64,000 nt of DNA from Lepas anatifera. Lineage: Eukaryota; Arthropoda; Thecostraca; Lepadidae. Shown here piece by piece: positions 46,757 through 58,200 of this stretch (its first letter is position 1; each line of letters opens with the position of its first letter). Under the pieces are notes generated by a model. It did no database searches. It saw nothing but the letters and a program-made list of their open reading frames with translations, and was not told the origin of the DNA. Where the stretch lies: the NCBI GenBank assembly GCA_034440635.1, contig JAOTON010000205.1:1-64000 (forward strand), read 5' to 3'. Made by a program: the position numbers and the translations under genes.

Positions 46757-47860
46757 TCACTGCCCCGGGAGATGGCAGTGATGAACCAGGGGCGGCAGTG
46801 ATCAGCCAGGGGCGGCAGTTATCAGCCAGGGGCGGTAGTTATCAGTCAGGGGGCGGAAGTTATCCGTCAGGGGACGGCAGTGATCAGCCAGGGGGCGGCA
46901 GTGACCAGCCAGAGGCGAACGTTATCCGCCAGGAGGCGGCAGTTATCAGTAAGGGGGCGGCAGTGATCAACCAGGGGCGGCAGTGCTTAGGCAGGGGCGG
47001 CAGTTATCAGTCGGGGGCGGCAGTGATCAGCCAGGGGTGGCAGTGCTTAGGCAGGAACGGCAGTTATCAGCCAGGGGGCGACACTTATCAGTCAGGGGCG
47101 GCAGTGCTCAGTCAGGGGCGGTAGTTATCAGCCAGGGGTGGCAATTATCAGTCAGGGGACGACAGCGATCAGCTAGGGGGCGGCAGTAATCAACCAGGGG
47201 CGGAATTATTCGCCAGGGGGCGGCATTTATCAGTCAGGGGCGGCAGTGATCAGCCAGGGGCGGCAGTTATCGGCCGGGAGGCGGCAGTGATCAGCCAGGG
47301 GGCGGCAATGGTCAGCCAGGGGCGGCATTTATCAGTCAGGGGCGGCAATTATCAGTCAAGGGGCGGCATTAATCAGCCAGGGGCGGCAGTGCTCAGCCAG
47401 GGGCGACAGTTATCAGCCAGGGGGCGGCAGTTATCAGTCAGGGGACGGCAGCGATCAGCCAGGGTGCGGCAGTGATCAACCAGGGGGCGGCATTTATCAG
47501 TCAGGGGCGGCAATGATCAGCCAGGGGGCGGCAGTGATAAGCTAGGGGCAGTATTTATCAGTCAGGGGGCGGCACTTATCCGTCAGGGGCGGCCGTGATC
47601 AGCCAGGGGCTGCAGTGACCGGGCAGGGTCGGCAGTTATCAGCCAGGGGCCGGCAGTTATCAGTCAGGGGGCGGCAGTTATAAGTCAGATGACGGCGGTG
47701 ATTAGCCAGGGGGCGGAAGTTAATATGAACCACGGGCGACAGCGATCAGCCAGGGGGCGGCTGTGACGAACCACGGGCGGCAGAGATCAGCCGGGGATGG
47801 CAGTGGTGACCAGGGGCGGCAGTGATCAGCCAGCTGATCAGTGGTGAGCCAAATGCGGCA
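46757..47860. repeat. G-rich minisatellite with TGATCAGCCA units inside D
   Basis: About 50 units of 20-22 bp built on GGGGCGGCAGTGATCAGCCA, alternating with GGGGCGGCAGTTATCAGTCA. More regular than the 44.6-46.4 kb blocks. Plus-strand frames of 60-120 codons are artefacts. Confidence 0.95.
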
Positions 47861-48292
47861 GTAATCATCCGTAGGGGGGGGTGGCAGTGATTAACTGTTG
47901 GTGGCAGTGGCGGCACGAATCAGGGCGGTAGTAATGAGATAGGGATGGCACTGTTCAGAGCAGCGGTGATAAGCCAGGGGCGGCACATGTATTGGGGGTG
48001 CTCAACACATGATTGGGGGGTGCTCAAATTAGGACTGGGGGTGCCCGGGCACCCCAAAGAGATAGAAAATTACACCCCTGCTCCTAGCGTATATTCCACC
48101 TATTGTTTCACGTGAACAAGTAGGAATATTATAATTGTGCTCTACCATAGTGTGACAAAGCCTGCAGGTCTGGATTTGAGGCATTAAATTGTGACAGCAA
48201 AAACATAAATATTTAGGAATTTTACCTTATAACAGAAATGCAAAAGCAATAGTCAATAGTGCTCCATCACTTTTAGGGTGCATAATGCACCT

Positions 48293-48545
48293 TTAAAGAG
48301 AATGTGGCAACTTGGTCAAATCCAGAAATTTAGGGTAAGTAATTAGGGGTGTTTTTAGCCGAAAAAAATGAAAACATCTATGATTTCTCTGGAAATTGTA
48401 CAATCAACAATGAGCTCAATATTTGGATTTTTAAAATTTTCATCTACAGTGAAAAATAAACTTCAGCCTGTGGATGACATGTGGCAACTACTGCCATATT
48501 CAATAGGCTTCAAGGGCTTCAATTGGATGATGACGTAACACCGAG
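48293..48545 (-). mobile_element. TTAA MITE, family A, truncated copy
   Basis: Starts TTAAAGAGAATGTGGCAACTT and follows the inverse of the family A right half, stopping after the CTTCAAGGGCTTC segment. Old and truncated. Confidence 0.75.
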
Positions 48546-51300
48546 CAACTTCCTGCCACTTCTGCAGTTTTCCCTTAATAACTTTGTTGTTTGCAAATGG
48601 ATGAGCTTGGATCTTTGCGGGTAAGAAGTTTAATCCTTCATCTATCACTTGCCGGAAAATTCAGAAATGTTGGTCCCAGTGGCAATTTTTATTTTGTTGC
48701 CAAAGAAGTGGTCAAAGTTGTACCAATGTTTTTCAATTTGGTACCACCCCCTTGAATTCTGATTTATTCACTCTACAGATACAACATGAGACGCATATAA
48801 ACATTTTTAGTCCACAGAAAGTGTTTTAAAAATGTTTCAGTATTTCAAAGCATGTATTTGACTAAATTTCCGTTTCCAGGAATTGAAAAAGAAGAAAAAA
48901 TGTCCCCCCTTTCATGGGATTAGCTCGAGAATATCAATTCTCACACAACTTTTCATCACTGATCTCCCATGCCACTTCCACTTATTTGTCATCGTCAATC
49001 CTTGTCATCGCAACCTGTAGTTTTTACCCTAGTATCGCCACACCCACAACTTTACGCCTGGACTTAGAGCCTCCTGCTATCTCAGCATGACAGCGTTCCA
49101 AATCCCAGGGTGATGGGTGGAAAGTGACACCGGGGCAAGCTGAATTTTCTACTGACTTCTGTTAATTTAATCAAATCTCAGCTCGCTTTTCCGGTGGATC
49201 TTTTTTAAGCACAATTCAATCATTATGGTGTATACGAACCGGCCAAAAGTACACATGGCTGAATGGAAATGTTGATGAAAAAGGTCTTCCTAAACTTTAC
49301 ATAAGGGTTTTGATCAAATTTCACTTTATCAAACTTCTCAACTATCCACTCGTCCACTTTATTTTCCAATATGAATTTTACGCCCAACAGCCTAGTGCAA
49401 ATCAGTTTGAGAAAACTGCAGCATTAAATCAAAAGCCCTGGAGTCTGAGGGATAAGAGTTGAGGATCTGAAAAAGAAAACATCATTCTTAGAACTGGTCA
49501 AGGCATCTGTGTCAGAGCCGCATGACGAAATCCATGGAGCGAAAAGGATTGAGATCTCTCAAGAGGCTCTATTCTGGCCGCTTGGCCGTTCTGACAATTA
49601 ATTCCAGGGCTTTGTAATTGTTTAGGGTGATAGCCCTTTTACGCCAGACGCCCAAACTAAGGCCCCCGAATATAAATTAAGAATAGTTTTTGAAAAATTT
49701 TGCAGCAAATTTTTTACCAATTTTGTATTTTTCTTATTCTTGTTTCTTAAGCGAGGAACTAGAAATTTGCTCCCTTCTGAATAAGCAGCAAGGGCCACCT
49801 AAGAAAAAAATTCGAACTGGTCCGACAATATGAATTACGCAAAAACGCAGTATATCTGATACAAGCAAAAAGGCTATTGAAATTTGACGGTCGACTTATA
49901 AGCTCGAAATGTCAGAAGGCACGCTTCAGTTAGTTTTAAGAGAGCCACCTGGAGGCAGCTAGGTCAATTTAATTGTGCTTGGGCATAGTTTTCAATGGAA
50001 AACCTAAATTTCTGACCTAGTATTTGCCATTCTGCGGGAGGATTGAATTTTTGCTCATTTCATTCAAATCTTAATATCTCGCGATCTAATGCACCGATTT
50101 GACTTTTCATTTCAGATAATGAAAGAACAGTGCCTACGCCTAATAATATTTGGAGATGGATATTGTGATATTGAAATTCATTATTTCATATGTATAAATA
50201 TAATCTTAGTAGAAAACCTTTTATTTGTAGCTTCTCGGTTCCAAGCACATGTCACTCACAAGGTCAGAATTGACATGGCTGAATAGGAAAATTAATTGCA
50301 GTCATTTCACTCATCTACACTACCCAGCTATCTCTGATGGCTTTCGAGTAATTAGTCCGAAAATGTATGACAAGGTGTTAAATTTCTCGGACCATCGTTG
50401 ATTCTCACCATGGTTTCAAGTCTTTAAAATGAATGGAAGTGGATAAAATTTGGCATGAAGCTAGCCTAGGGTCCTGAGTCGGCGATATATGTAATTCCAG
50501 GTGACAATAATGTTTGGTTCGTCTTCTAGAAGCAACTTTATACCATGCCTTTTTCTGTACGAACACGGCACCCGGGGCAAGGGCCACGACTTTGTTGGTT
50601 GAGTAATACCGGCCTCCTGACGGGTCACAGCTGTAGGACTAGTGGGAGTCGACATAGAATGGCAAGGTGGTCTAGTGGTTAGAAGCCCTGTATTGATCAG
50701 GGATGGCCAGTTCGAATCCAGGGGTGACAGCGTGATCTTTATTAGTTATTTCAAAGAAAATAATGATAAAACTTATTACAGGCTCATGAAGAGATACATT
50801 GAGAACGAAATATGGTTTGCTTTTAGCACATTGTCAGGCGGCTCTCCTGCGCCGGTGGGTCGTTAGCCCAGGTCGCAGACCGGGGTTTTATTAGATGATG
50901 AAATAATGAATTTGAAACCACACAATAAGTTTGCAAAAAGTTGGGGAACTAGCCAAAATCCTGCCATCTCAGCATGAGAGTAGAACTTGGGAGTCCATAG
51001 GATAGGGGACATGGGCCTGGAGAAGGAAACATGATTTTTATGATTGGACTAGGCACCGGTATATTATTAAATGATAAAATAATGATTTGTAAGCGATAAA
51101 AGAAGTTTGTAAAAGGCTATAGCGCCAGCCAGGATTCTTGTGGTGCAATCTGTTTTAGAATTTTTGTTTGGTAGTCGAGTGGGCCAAACTTGTGATTTGC
51201 TGAGTATAAATATGTTTGCAACATTGACCACGCCCATGTGCTTGGAGAGGTAGCGTATTAAACTAGTTCTGCCGAGCACCCAAATCGCACGTCCCACCTC
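48546..51300. other. No recognised gene
   Basis: AT-rich sequence with internal similarity between about 49430-49500 and 50990-51060, and between 50890-50960 and 51065-51140 (ATGATGAAATAATGA-type), suggesting old local duplications. No protein family recognised. Confidence 0.45.
50658..50880 (+). repeat. tRNA-derived sequence, possible SINE
   Basis: GGTGGTCTAGTGGTTAGAAG (A box) and AGTTCGAATCC (B box) about 45 nt apart, as in a tRNA. The acceptor stem does not pair, and downstream sequence continues to a T-rich end near 50890. Confidence 0.5.
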
Positions 51301-51329
51301 CCCTAGGAGGAAAGGCAGACATTGGTCTG

Positions 51330-51700
51330 GCCCCCCTCAAAACTCGGGTCTGCGTCCGCCCCTGTCCCCCCAAAACGGAAAGGCTCGGTGTTTTGCCTCC
51401 TCCCCGGAAGCTGTCGACCTCCTTTTTGGCCAGACTCGTTTTCAGGTTTTGGTGCTACAACTCTGAACTTCGAACAGGACCAGTTGGCTTCAGTATAAAC
51501 ATTGGGCCTTGGATAAAAATCATGTTGTGGCGATATGTTTCGGCTCACCTTTTTTGCTCGTCGTCTTTTGGGCTTACCCCCAAAATCTAATGTCTAGTTA
51601 AATTGTGGCGAACAATCACCGCATGACTTCGTTTATCGACTTTGGCTTGCCTCCCCAACCCCCCCTCCCAAAAAAAAACTTACCGGCTAGATACCCCAAT
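51330..51700. mobile_element. Fragment related to element E
   Basis: The stretch at 51350-51480 (AAACGGAAAGGCTCGG, TCGACCTCCTTTTT, TTTTGGTGCT) matches the left interior of element E (55020-55140). The stretch at 51640-51690 (CGACTTTGGCTTGCC, CCGGCTAGAT) matches its right end (59370-59402). It may be a small internally deleted copy. Confidence 0.6.
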
Positions 51701-51967
51701 GTCTCAGTAAAGTTTTGGGGATTTCGCTTGGGGTTCAGAGTTTTGGTCTTGGGATCCGGGGCGCAAATCTTGGGAAATCTCTGTATGAGTCTTGGGATTC
51801 CAAAAATTGTGAATGGCATCGCTGTGGGGCAGTATTCAGGTGGACTGCCTGCGTGCGCGTGATGGTTTGTGGCCAGCCGGGAGACACGTGCGCGGTGTTC
51901 CTGGTTTGGTGTGGACAGAGTTACATGAAGTGAGAATCTGTTTTGGCCAGCCGGACCACACGTGCGC

Positions 51968-52215
51968 CATAGGCGGATCCAGGATTGTCGATCGGAGGGG
52001 GCACCTTCCCGGGGGCGCCATCCGGACCAGGGGGCGCCACTTATGACCGGCAAAACCTATCAGGTGGGCGCCAAATCCTGTCGGTGGGTGCCGACTTTCG
52101 TATCCTGGGGGGGTGGGAAGCGACATTTCAGGGGGCGTCATCGATCTTTCAGGGGGCGCCGAAGGTCGATCAGGGGGGGCACGTGCCCCCCTTGCCCCCC
52201 TTGGATCCGCCTATG
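51968..52215. mobile_element. 8-bp-TSD MITE, family C, copy 3
   Basis: 248 bp from CATAGGCGGATCCAGGATTG to TTGGATCCGCCTATG, flanked by a perfect 8-bp duplication ACGTGCGC (51960-51967 and 52216-52223). The interior is G/C-rich with repeated GGGGGCGCC words. Confidence 0.93.
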
Positions 52216-52419
52216 ACGTGCGCGGTGTTTCTGGTTTGGTGTGGACAGAGTTACCTGGAGTGAGCTGAGAGAAACTGTCTTGGCCGGCAACCCCAGACAC
52301 TAAGGTGGTGGAGCACTTTGCTAAAGGCGGCCATCGCTCTGAAACATTTTCTATAGAAACGGTGACATTCTAATGCATGTATAGGGTAGTATGGAACATA
52401 TTTCAAGTATTTACCACAC

Positions 52420-53455
52420 TTAACCCTCGCCCCACCGGGGGGGCCATCGATGGCCCCCCTAAGGTTTTTCCGGGATAGCAGAAAAACGACGAGGCGCAGC
52501 ACCGCGGTTGAGGGCTCTACCTCTCACTGCATCATTTTCCCATCATCCCTGAAATTTTTTACCCCGGGTCACCCAAGGTCAGGTCACCAGACGAGGTCAA
52601 CCAAGGTCACCTCACTTCACCTTTAGAGCTCTGTAAGAGCTACATTTCAAAGTCGATCGATTTGAAACTTCCTACACTTCATGACCCCTCCAGGGTCTAC
52701 AAGGTGTATATCCGGGATTTTTTCGATTTCGTGCCCTGAGGTCAGGTCACGAGGCGACCTCTCCCATTGGAAAAGCATGGGGAAAAGCTATTTCATGAAA
52801 TAAAAGCCAGAAAAATGATTGCAAATACTCAGACTGCTCAGAACAACGTTTCTGGACACCCTTTCACGGATCCCAGGGGTCATATTTGCCCTTTGACCTT
52901 TCCAAGGTCATCCAAGGTCACCAGAGGTCAAAAACAGTATTTTGACAATAACTTTTGACCTAATTGAGCTAGAGCGGTGAAACAAACACCATTGTGTTTG
53001 TCTAGTCACTGGCTTTTATTTGATATACGGCAAGGTCACTTTTTGACCTTTCGTGACCTCAGGTCATATTAGGTCACGAGGTGACCTCTGGCGGTCAAAC
53101 CACTGGCGGGAGGTCTTTACGTTCCACATAGCGGAAAAAGTACTGGCAATTTGCTATCAAATGTACTTCATCAGGCCTCAATAGCTCTAATGACATAAGA
53201 GTTATGCCCAGTTTGCTTAATCATTGCATATTTGAGTGAAAATAGCCGATCTTGACCTAATTTGACCTCTGGAGGTCAAACCATTGACCTGAGCACTAAA
53301 ACATGCGAAGTAATTTCTTACTGAATTCACGCGAGCTTTCTATTGCACTTTGCAGATTTGCGCTAACGCCCATATTTTCGGAGTTAGAGGGGGCCATCGA
53401 TGGCCCCCCGGTGGGGGCGAAGGTGGCGCCGGACCCCCGGTGGGGCGCGGGTTAA
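52420..53455. mobile_element. AGGTCA-rich TTAA element, family B, copy 2
   Basis: 1.03 kb with TTAA at both edges, near-identical to 28283-29315 and therefore a recent mover. The ends and the internal GGGGGGCCATCGATGGCCCC palindrome are better preserved here. Many AGGTCA/TGACCT words at 52565-53290. Confidence 0.9.
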
Positions 53456-53489
53456 CAGTGTCAAATCCTTGAAAACACGCACTAAATTA

Positions 53490-53756
53490 CATAGGCGGAT
53501 CCAGGATTGCCGATCGGGGGGGCACCTTCCCGGGGGGCGCCATCCGGACCGGGGGGCGCCATCCGGACCAGGGGGGCGCCACTTATGACCGGCAAAAGCT
53601 ATCAGGTGGGCGCCAAATCCTATCGGTGGGCGCCGACTTTCGCATCCTGGGGGGGGTGGGAAGCGACATTTCAGGGGGCGCCATCGACCTTTCAGGGGGC
53701 GCCGAGGGTCGATCGGGGGGGGCACGTGCCCCCTTGCCCCCCTGGATCCGCCTATG
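53490..53756. mobile_element. 8-bp-TSD MITE, family C, copy 4
   Basis: 267 bp from CATAGGCGGATCCAGGATTG to GGATCCGCCTATG, with a perfect 8-bp duplication CTAAATTA (53482-53489 and 53757-53764). It differs from copy 3 mainly by a duplicated GGGGCGCCATCCGGACC segment. Confidence 0.93.
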
Positions 53757-53795
53757 CTAAATTACCCGGAGAAATCGCGACATATTCACGGTAAC

Positions 53796-53872
53796 ATGGC
53801 TGAGCAAAGCGTAGAAATGAATGACGATTTTGTTGTTTACGACTTCTGCGCGGCCGGGAATGTTAAAAAGTA
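53796..53872 (+). CDS. Possible short first exon, unrecognised
   Basis: An ATG in good context (ACATGG) opens MAEQSVEMNDDFVVYDFCAA, ending at a stop or at a possible donor AAAAA|GTAAAT (53870). It looks protein-like but is only 25 codons. No downstream exon found before the telomere-like array. Confidence 0.2.
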
Positions 53873-54106
53873 AATATTTTCGGGAAGAAAACGTTATATA
53901 CGATAATTAGAAACAATAAAGTGTTCAACAATATTTTTTGCAATTGTGTATGCTAAAATTACTGATATATCTTTCAAATGGCGTATTTTTACGAACTGCT
54001 GCGGTACTACTTTCATACGCTCAAACTGTCTGAAATAGGCGGACCAAGTTCAGTGTGTGGTATGTAGAGACGGCGAAGATCTAGCAATAGCAGAGGAAGA
54101 AAAGTC

Positions 54107-54466
54107 TAACCTAAATCGAACCTGACCTAACCTGACCTGACCTGACCTGACCTGATCTAACCTAACCTAACCTAACCTAACCTAACCTAACCTAACCTAA
54201 CCTAACCTAACCTAACCTAACCTAACCTAACCTAACCTAACCTAACCTAACCTAACCTAACCTAACCTAACCTAACCTAACCTAACCTAACCTAACCTAA
54301 CCTAACCTAACCTAACCTACCCTAACCTAACCTAACCACCATCCTAACCTAACCTAACCTAACCTAACCTAACCTAATCTAATCCAATCTAATCTTATCT
54401 AACCTAATCTAATCTAATCTAATTTAATCTAATCTAATCTAATCTAACCTAACCTAACCTAACCTC
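54107..54466. repeat. Interstitial telomere-type array (CCTAA)n
   Basis: The pentamer CCTAA (TTAGG on the other strand), the arthropod telomere repeat. It is perfect for about 158 bp (54161-54319, about 31 units). The left flank degenerates into CCTGA units and the right flank into CCAAT/TCTAA units. No chromosome end is present, as unique sequence continues on both sides. Confidence 0.95.
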
Positions 54467-54979
54467 GATTTAGCGAGCCGGCCTCCGGCGGCCCAACCTG
54501 CGGTGCTAACTATCGTCTGCGTCGGCAGCGGCATCGCCAGCTCCGCCGGCGAATGCCGCAGCCTCCCCAGGAACTCACCTGATGCTCGCTTCGCTCGCAT
54601 GTCTGCGAGCTTTGCTCGCCGCCTGTCCCGATTCTCTAGCCTTCCCCCTCTTTTCTCCCCCATTGGACTTTCACCGGCTTTAAATATTGCATCTCTAGTT
54701 GGTGTTCATCCGCCAGCTTCCGCCCGCTTCTCCCGCTTCTGCTGGTTACTGCCCGGCCGGCAGCCGTGCGCCCGTCCGATATACGTTATTTATTGGAAAA
54801 CAAGATAAGTTTTTGGATTTCACATTGGAGTCGCCGATATGTTATAGAGTGAGTCCTGCTGGACAAAGTGGTACCACATTTTCATTGGAAATATTTATAT
54901 TAACGTGCCGCTATAAGCAAAGTTCTCCCCGGTCTCGCCAATTAAGGTAAGTTCTCTTCCGGCCTTGCGTATAAATTGA
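54467..54979. other. GC-rich segment after the telomere-type array
   Basis: 54470-54640 is CpG-rich with short palindromes (GCTCGCTTCGCTCGCA, CTGCGAGCTTTGCTCGC). Frames on both strands are open but unrecognised. The rest is ordinary sequence up to element E. Confidence 0.4.
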
Positions 54980-55172
54980 CAGTGGCGGATCCAGGGGGGG
55001 CAAAAAAGGCAATTGCCCCGCAAACGGAAAAGCTCGGGGCAAAACTATGTTTTTGCCCCCCCCAAAGCGATCGACCTCCTTTTTCCCCGACTCCTTTTAG
55101 CTTGTTAGCAAGATTTTGGTGCTTCAATTCTCAACTTCAAACAGAATTTCAATTCAACAGAACAGAATCAGA

Positions 55173-55294
55173 GCCGCCCCGGTAGCTCAGTTGGAAGAGC
55201 GTTGGGCTCCGGCCCACTGCTCAGAAGCATGCAGTGGCAGTGCATGTCCAGGCTTGGGATCGGTTCCCCTGAGACGCTCCGGCGCTCAATAGTT
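55173..55294 (+). repeat. tRNA-derived SINE, copy 5, 5' half
   Basis: From GCCGCCCCGGTAGCTCAGTT through the B box GGGATCGGTTCCCCT to CGCTCAATAGTT, where the foldback is inserted. The remainder of the same SINE resumes at 58902. Confidence 0.93.
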
Positions 55295-58200
55295 GGGACG
55301 GACTAAAAGGCCGATGGACCGTGCAGATGGACCAATACAGAAAAATTCAGGACATATAGGGAAAAATGGTTTTCACTGTACAAATCAGCGCTAAAAGTAA
55401 GAGATACAGTGTTATTTCCAACCCAAAATTTGACCTATATAGGCAAAAATTTGACCTTTACTCCAGATTCTAGAAGTTTTATTTGCAGATGAACCGTGCA
55501 GATGGACCAATACAGCCAAAACCAGACAAGATAGAGAAAAACGGTTTTCACCATAAGAATCAGCGCCAAAAATAAGGGATACAGTTTCCTTTTCATCACT
55601 CTCCGTTACGCCGGTGTGACAAAATCTTACTTTTTGGGCCAATTTGAGCTGTTGATGGACCAATATAGCCAAAACCAGGAAACGTAGCGCAAAACAGTTT
55701 TCACCATCAGAATCAGCGCCAAAAATAAGGGATACAGTTTGGTTTCCGTCACGCCCCGTCACGCATTTATCTACATAATTGCCTAGACACAAGAAATCTG
55801 GCGGTTTTAGGTCTGCAGAGGGACCAATACAGCCAAAACCAGGAAAGGTAGAGCAAAACGGTTTTCACCATCAGAATCAGCGCCAAAAATAAGGGATACA
55901 GTTTGGTTTGCGTCACGCCCCGTCACGCCCTTGTTTACAACATTGCTTACACACCAGAAATCTGGAGGTTTTTGGTCTGCAGAGGGACCAATACAGCCAA
56001 AACCAGGAAAGGTAAAGCAAAACGGTTTTCACTATCAGAATCAGCGCCAAAAATATGGGATACAGTTTGGTTTGCGTCACACCCCGTCACGCCCTTGTTT
56101 ACAACATTGCTTACACACAAGAAATCTGGAGGCTTTTGGTCTGCAGAGGGACCAATACAGCCAAAACAAGGAAAGAAAGAGCAAAACGGTTTTCACCATC
56201 AGAATCAGCGCCAAAATTAAGGGATACAGTTTGGTTTCCGTCACGCCCCGTCACGCCCTTATTTACATAATCGCCTAGACACAAGAAATCTGGAGGTTTT
56301 TGGTCTCCAGAGGGACCAATACAGCCAAAACCAGGAAAGGTAGAGCAAAACGGTTTTCACCATCAGAATCAGCGCCAAAAGTAAGAGATACAGTTTGGTT
56401 TCCGTCACGCCCCGTCACGCGCTTCTCTACATAATTGTCTAGACACAAGTAATCTGGAGGTTTTTGGTCTGCAGAGGGACCAATACAGCCAAAACCAGGA
56501 AAGGTAGAGCAAAACGGTTTTCACCATCAGAATCAGCGCCAAAAAATAAGGGATACAGTTTGGTTTGCGTCACGCCCCGTCACGCCCTTGTTTACAACAT
56601 TGCTTACACACCAGAAATCTGGAGGTTTTTGGTCTGCAGAGGGACCAATACAGCCAAAACCAGGAAAGGTAAAGCAAAACGGTTTTCACTATCAGAATCA
56701 GCGCCAAAAATATGGGATACAGTTTGGTTTGCGTCACACCCCGTCACGCCCTTGTTTACAACATTGCTTACACACCAGAAATCTGGAGGCTTTTGGTCTG
56801 CAGAGGGACCAATACAGCCAAAACAAGGAAAGAAAGAGCAAAACGGTTTTCACCATCAGAATCAGCGCCAAAATTAAGGGATACAGTTTGGTTTCCGTCA
56901 CGCCCCGTCACGCCCTTATTTATATAATCGCCTAGACACAAGAAATCTGGAGGTTTTTGGTCTCCAGAGGGACCAATACAGCCAAAACCAGGAAAGGTAG
57001 AGCAAAACGGTTTTCACCATCAGAATCAGCGCCAAAAGTAAGAGATACAGTTTGGTTTCCGTCACGCCCCGTCACGCCTTTGTTTACAACATTGCTTACA
57101 CACAAGAAATCTGGAGGTTTTTGGTCTGCAGAGGGACCAATACAGCCAAAACCAGGAAAGGTAGAGCAAAACGGTTTTCACCATCAGAATCAGCGCCAAA
57201 AATAAGGGATACAGTTTGGTTTCCGTCACGCCTCGTCATGCGCTTCTCTACATAATTGCCTAGACAGAAGAAATCTGGAGGTTTTTGGTCTGCAGAGGGA
57301 CCGATACAGCCCAAAACCAGGAAAGGTAGAGCAAAATGGTTTTCACCATCAGAATCAATGCCAAAATTAAGGGATACAGTTTGGTTTCCGTCACGCCCCG
57401 TCACGCGCTTCTCTACATAATTGCCTAGGCGCAAGAAATCTGGAGGTTTTTGGTCTGCAGAGTGACCAATATATCCTCTTGAGACCTGAGAAAAATGTAC
57501 CAAACGAAAAATGGTGAAAATCTTATATGTGCCTTATGCGGTCCCAAAAATGCATTTTTGCAAAAATTTCTGTCGAATTATTTGTTGCGCATGGGTAGTA
57601 GCATGTATACTGTGGTATACAAAAAGTCCCAAAGCATATAGGAAACTCTGGAATCCGACCATGAACCAGGTAGAGAAAACTTCACATTTCGTTTGTTTAT
57701 TCAGGTCATGAGAGCTTGAGACATGTTTATTGAGACACGGATGCTTAATGCGCTGAGACGCCCAATGCCACATTATCTTATGGCCACCTAATGTGACCCG
57801 CTACCTCAGGGGCGTAGCCAGGATTTCGCTCAGGGAGGGACTTTATTGGTCCCTCTACGGACCAAAAACCTCCAGATTTCTTGTGGCTAAGCAATGTTGT
57901 AAATAAGGGCGTGACGGGGCGTGACGGAAACCAAACTGTATCCCTTAATTTTGGCGCTGATTCTGATGGTGAAAACCGTTTTGCTCTTTCTTTCCTTGTT
58001 TTGGCTGTATTGGTCCCTCTGCAGACCAAAAACCTCCAGATTTCTTGTGTGTAAGCAATGTTGTAAACAAGGGCGTGACGGGGCGTGACGCAAACCAAAC
58101 TGTATCCTTTATTTTTGGCGCTGATTCTGATGGTGAAAACCGTTTTGCTGTACCTTTCCTGGTTTTGGCTGTATTGGTCCCTCTGCAGACCAAATACCTC

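Larger units (their letters stand above)
42034..48080. mobile_element. 6-kb hAT-like element (family D) with minisatellite interior
   Basis: Starts CAGGGGTGTAATTTTC and ends with the complement GAAAATTACACCCCTG. The inverted similarity continues inward (CTTTGGGG-TGC). The flanks are a perfect 8-bp duplication CTCCTAGC (42026-42033 and 48081-48088). The CAGGG start and 8-bp duplication are hAT hallmarks. The interior has no transposase frame. It holds a family B copy (42383-43581), another D-type end at about 45745-45788, and three blocks of G-rich 20-22-bp repeats. Length is large for a non-autonomous element because of repeat expansion. Confidence 0.9.

Noticed and set aside
46753..47475. 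Gly/Gln/Ser-rich frames
   Set aside because: Artefacts of the 20-22-bp minisatellite in the family D element.
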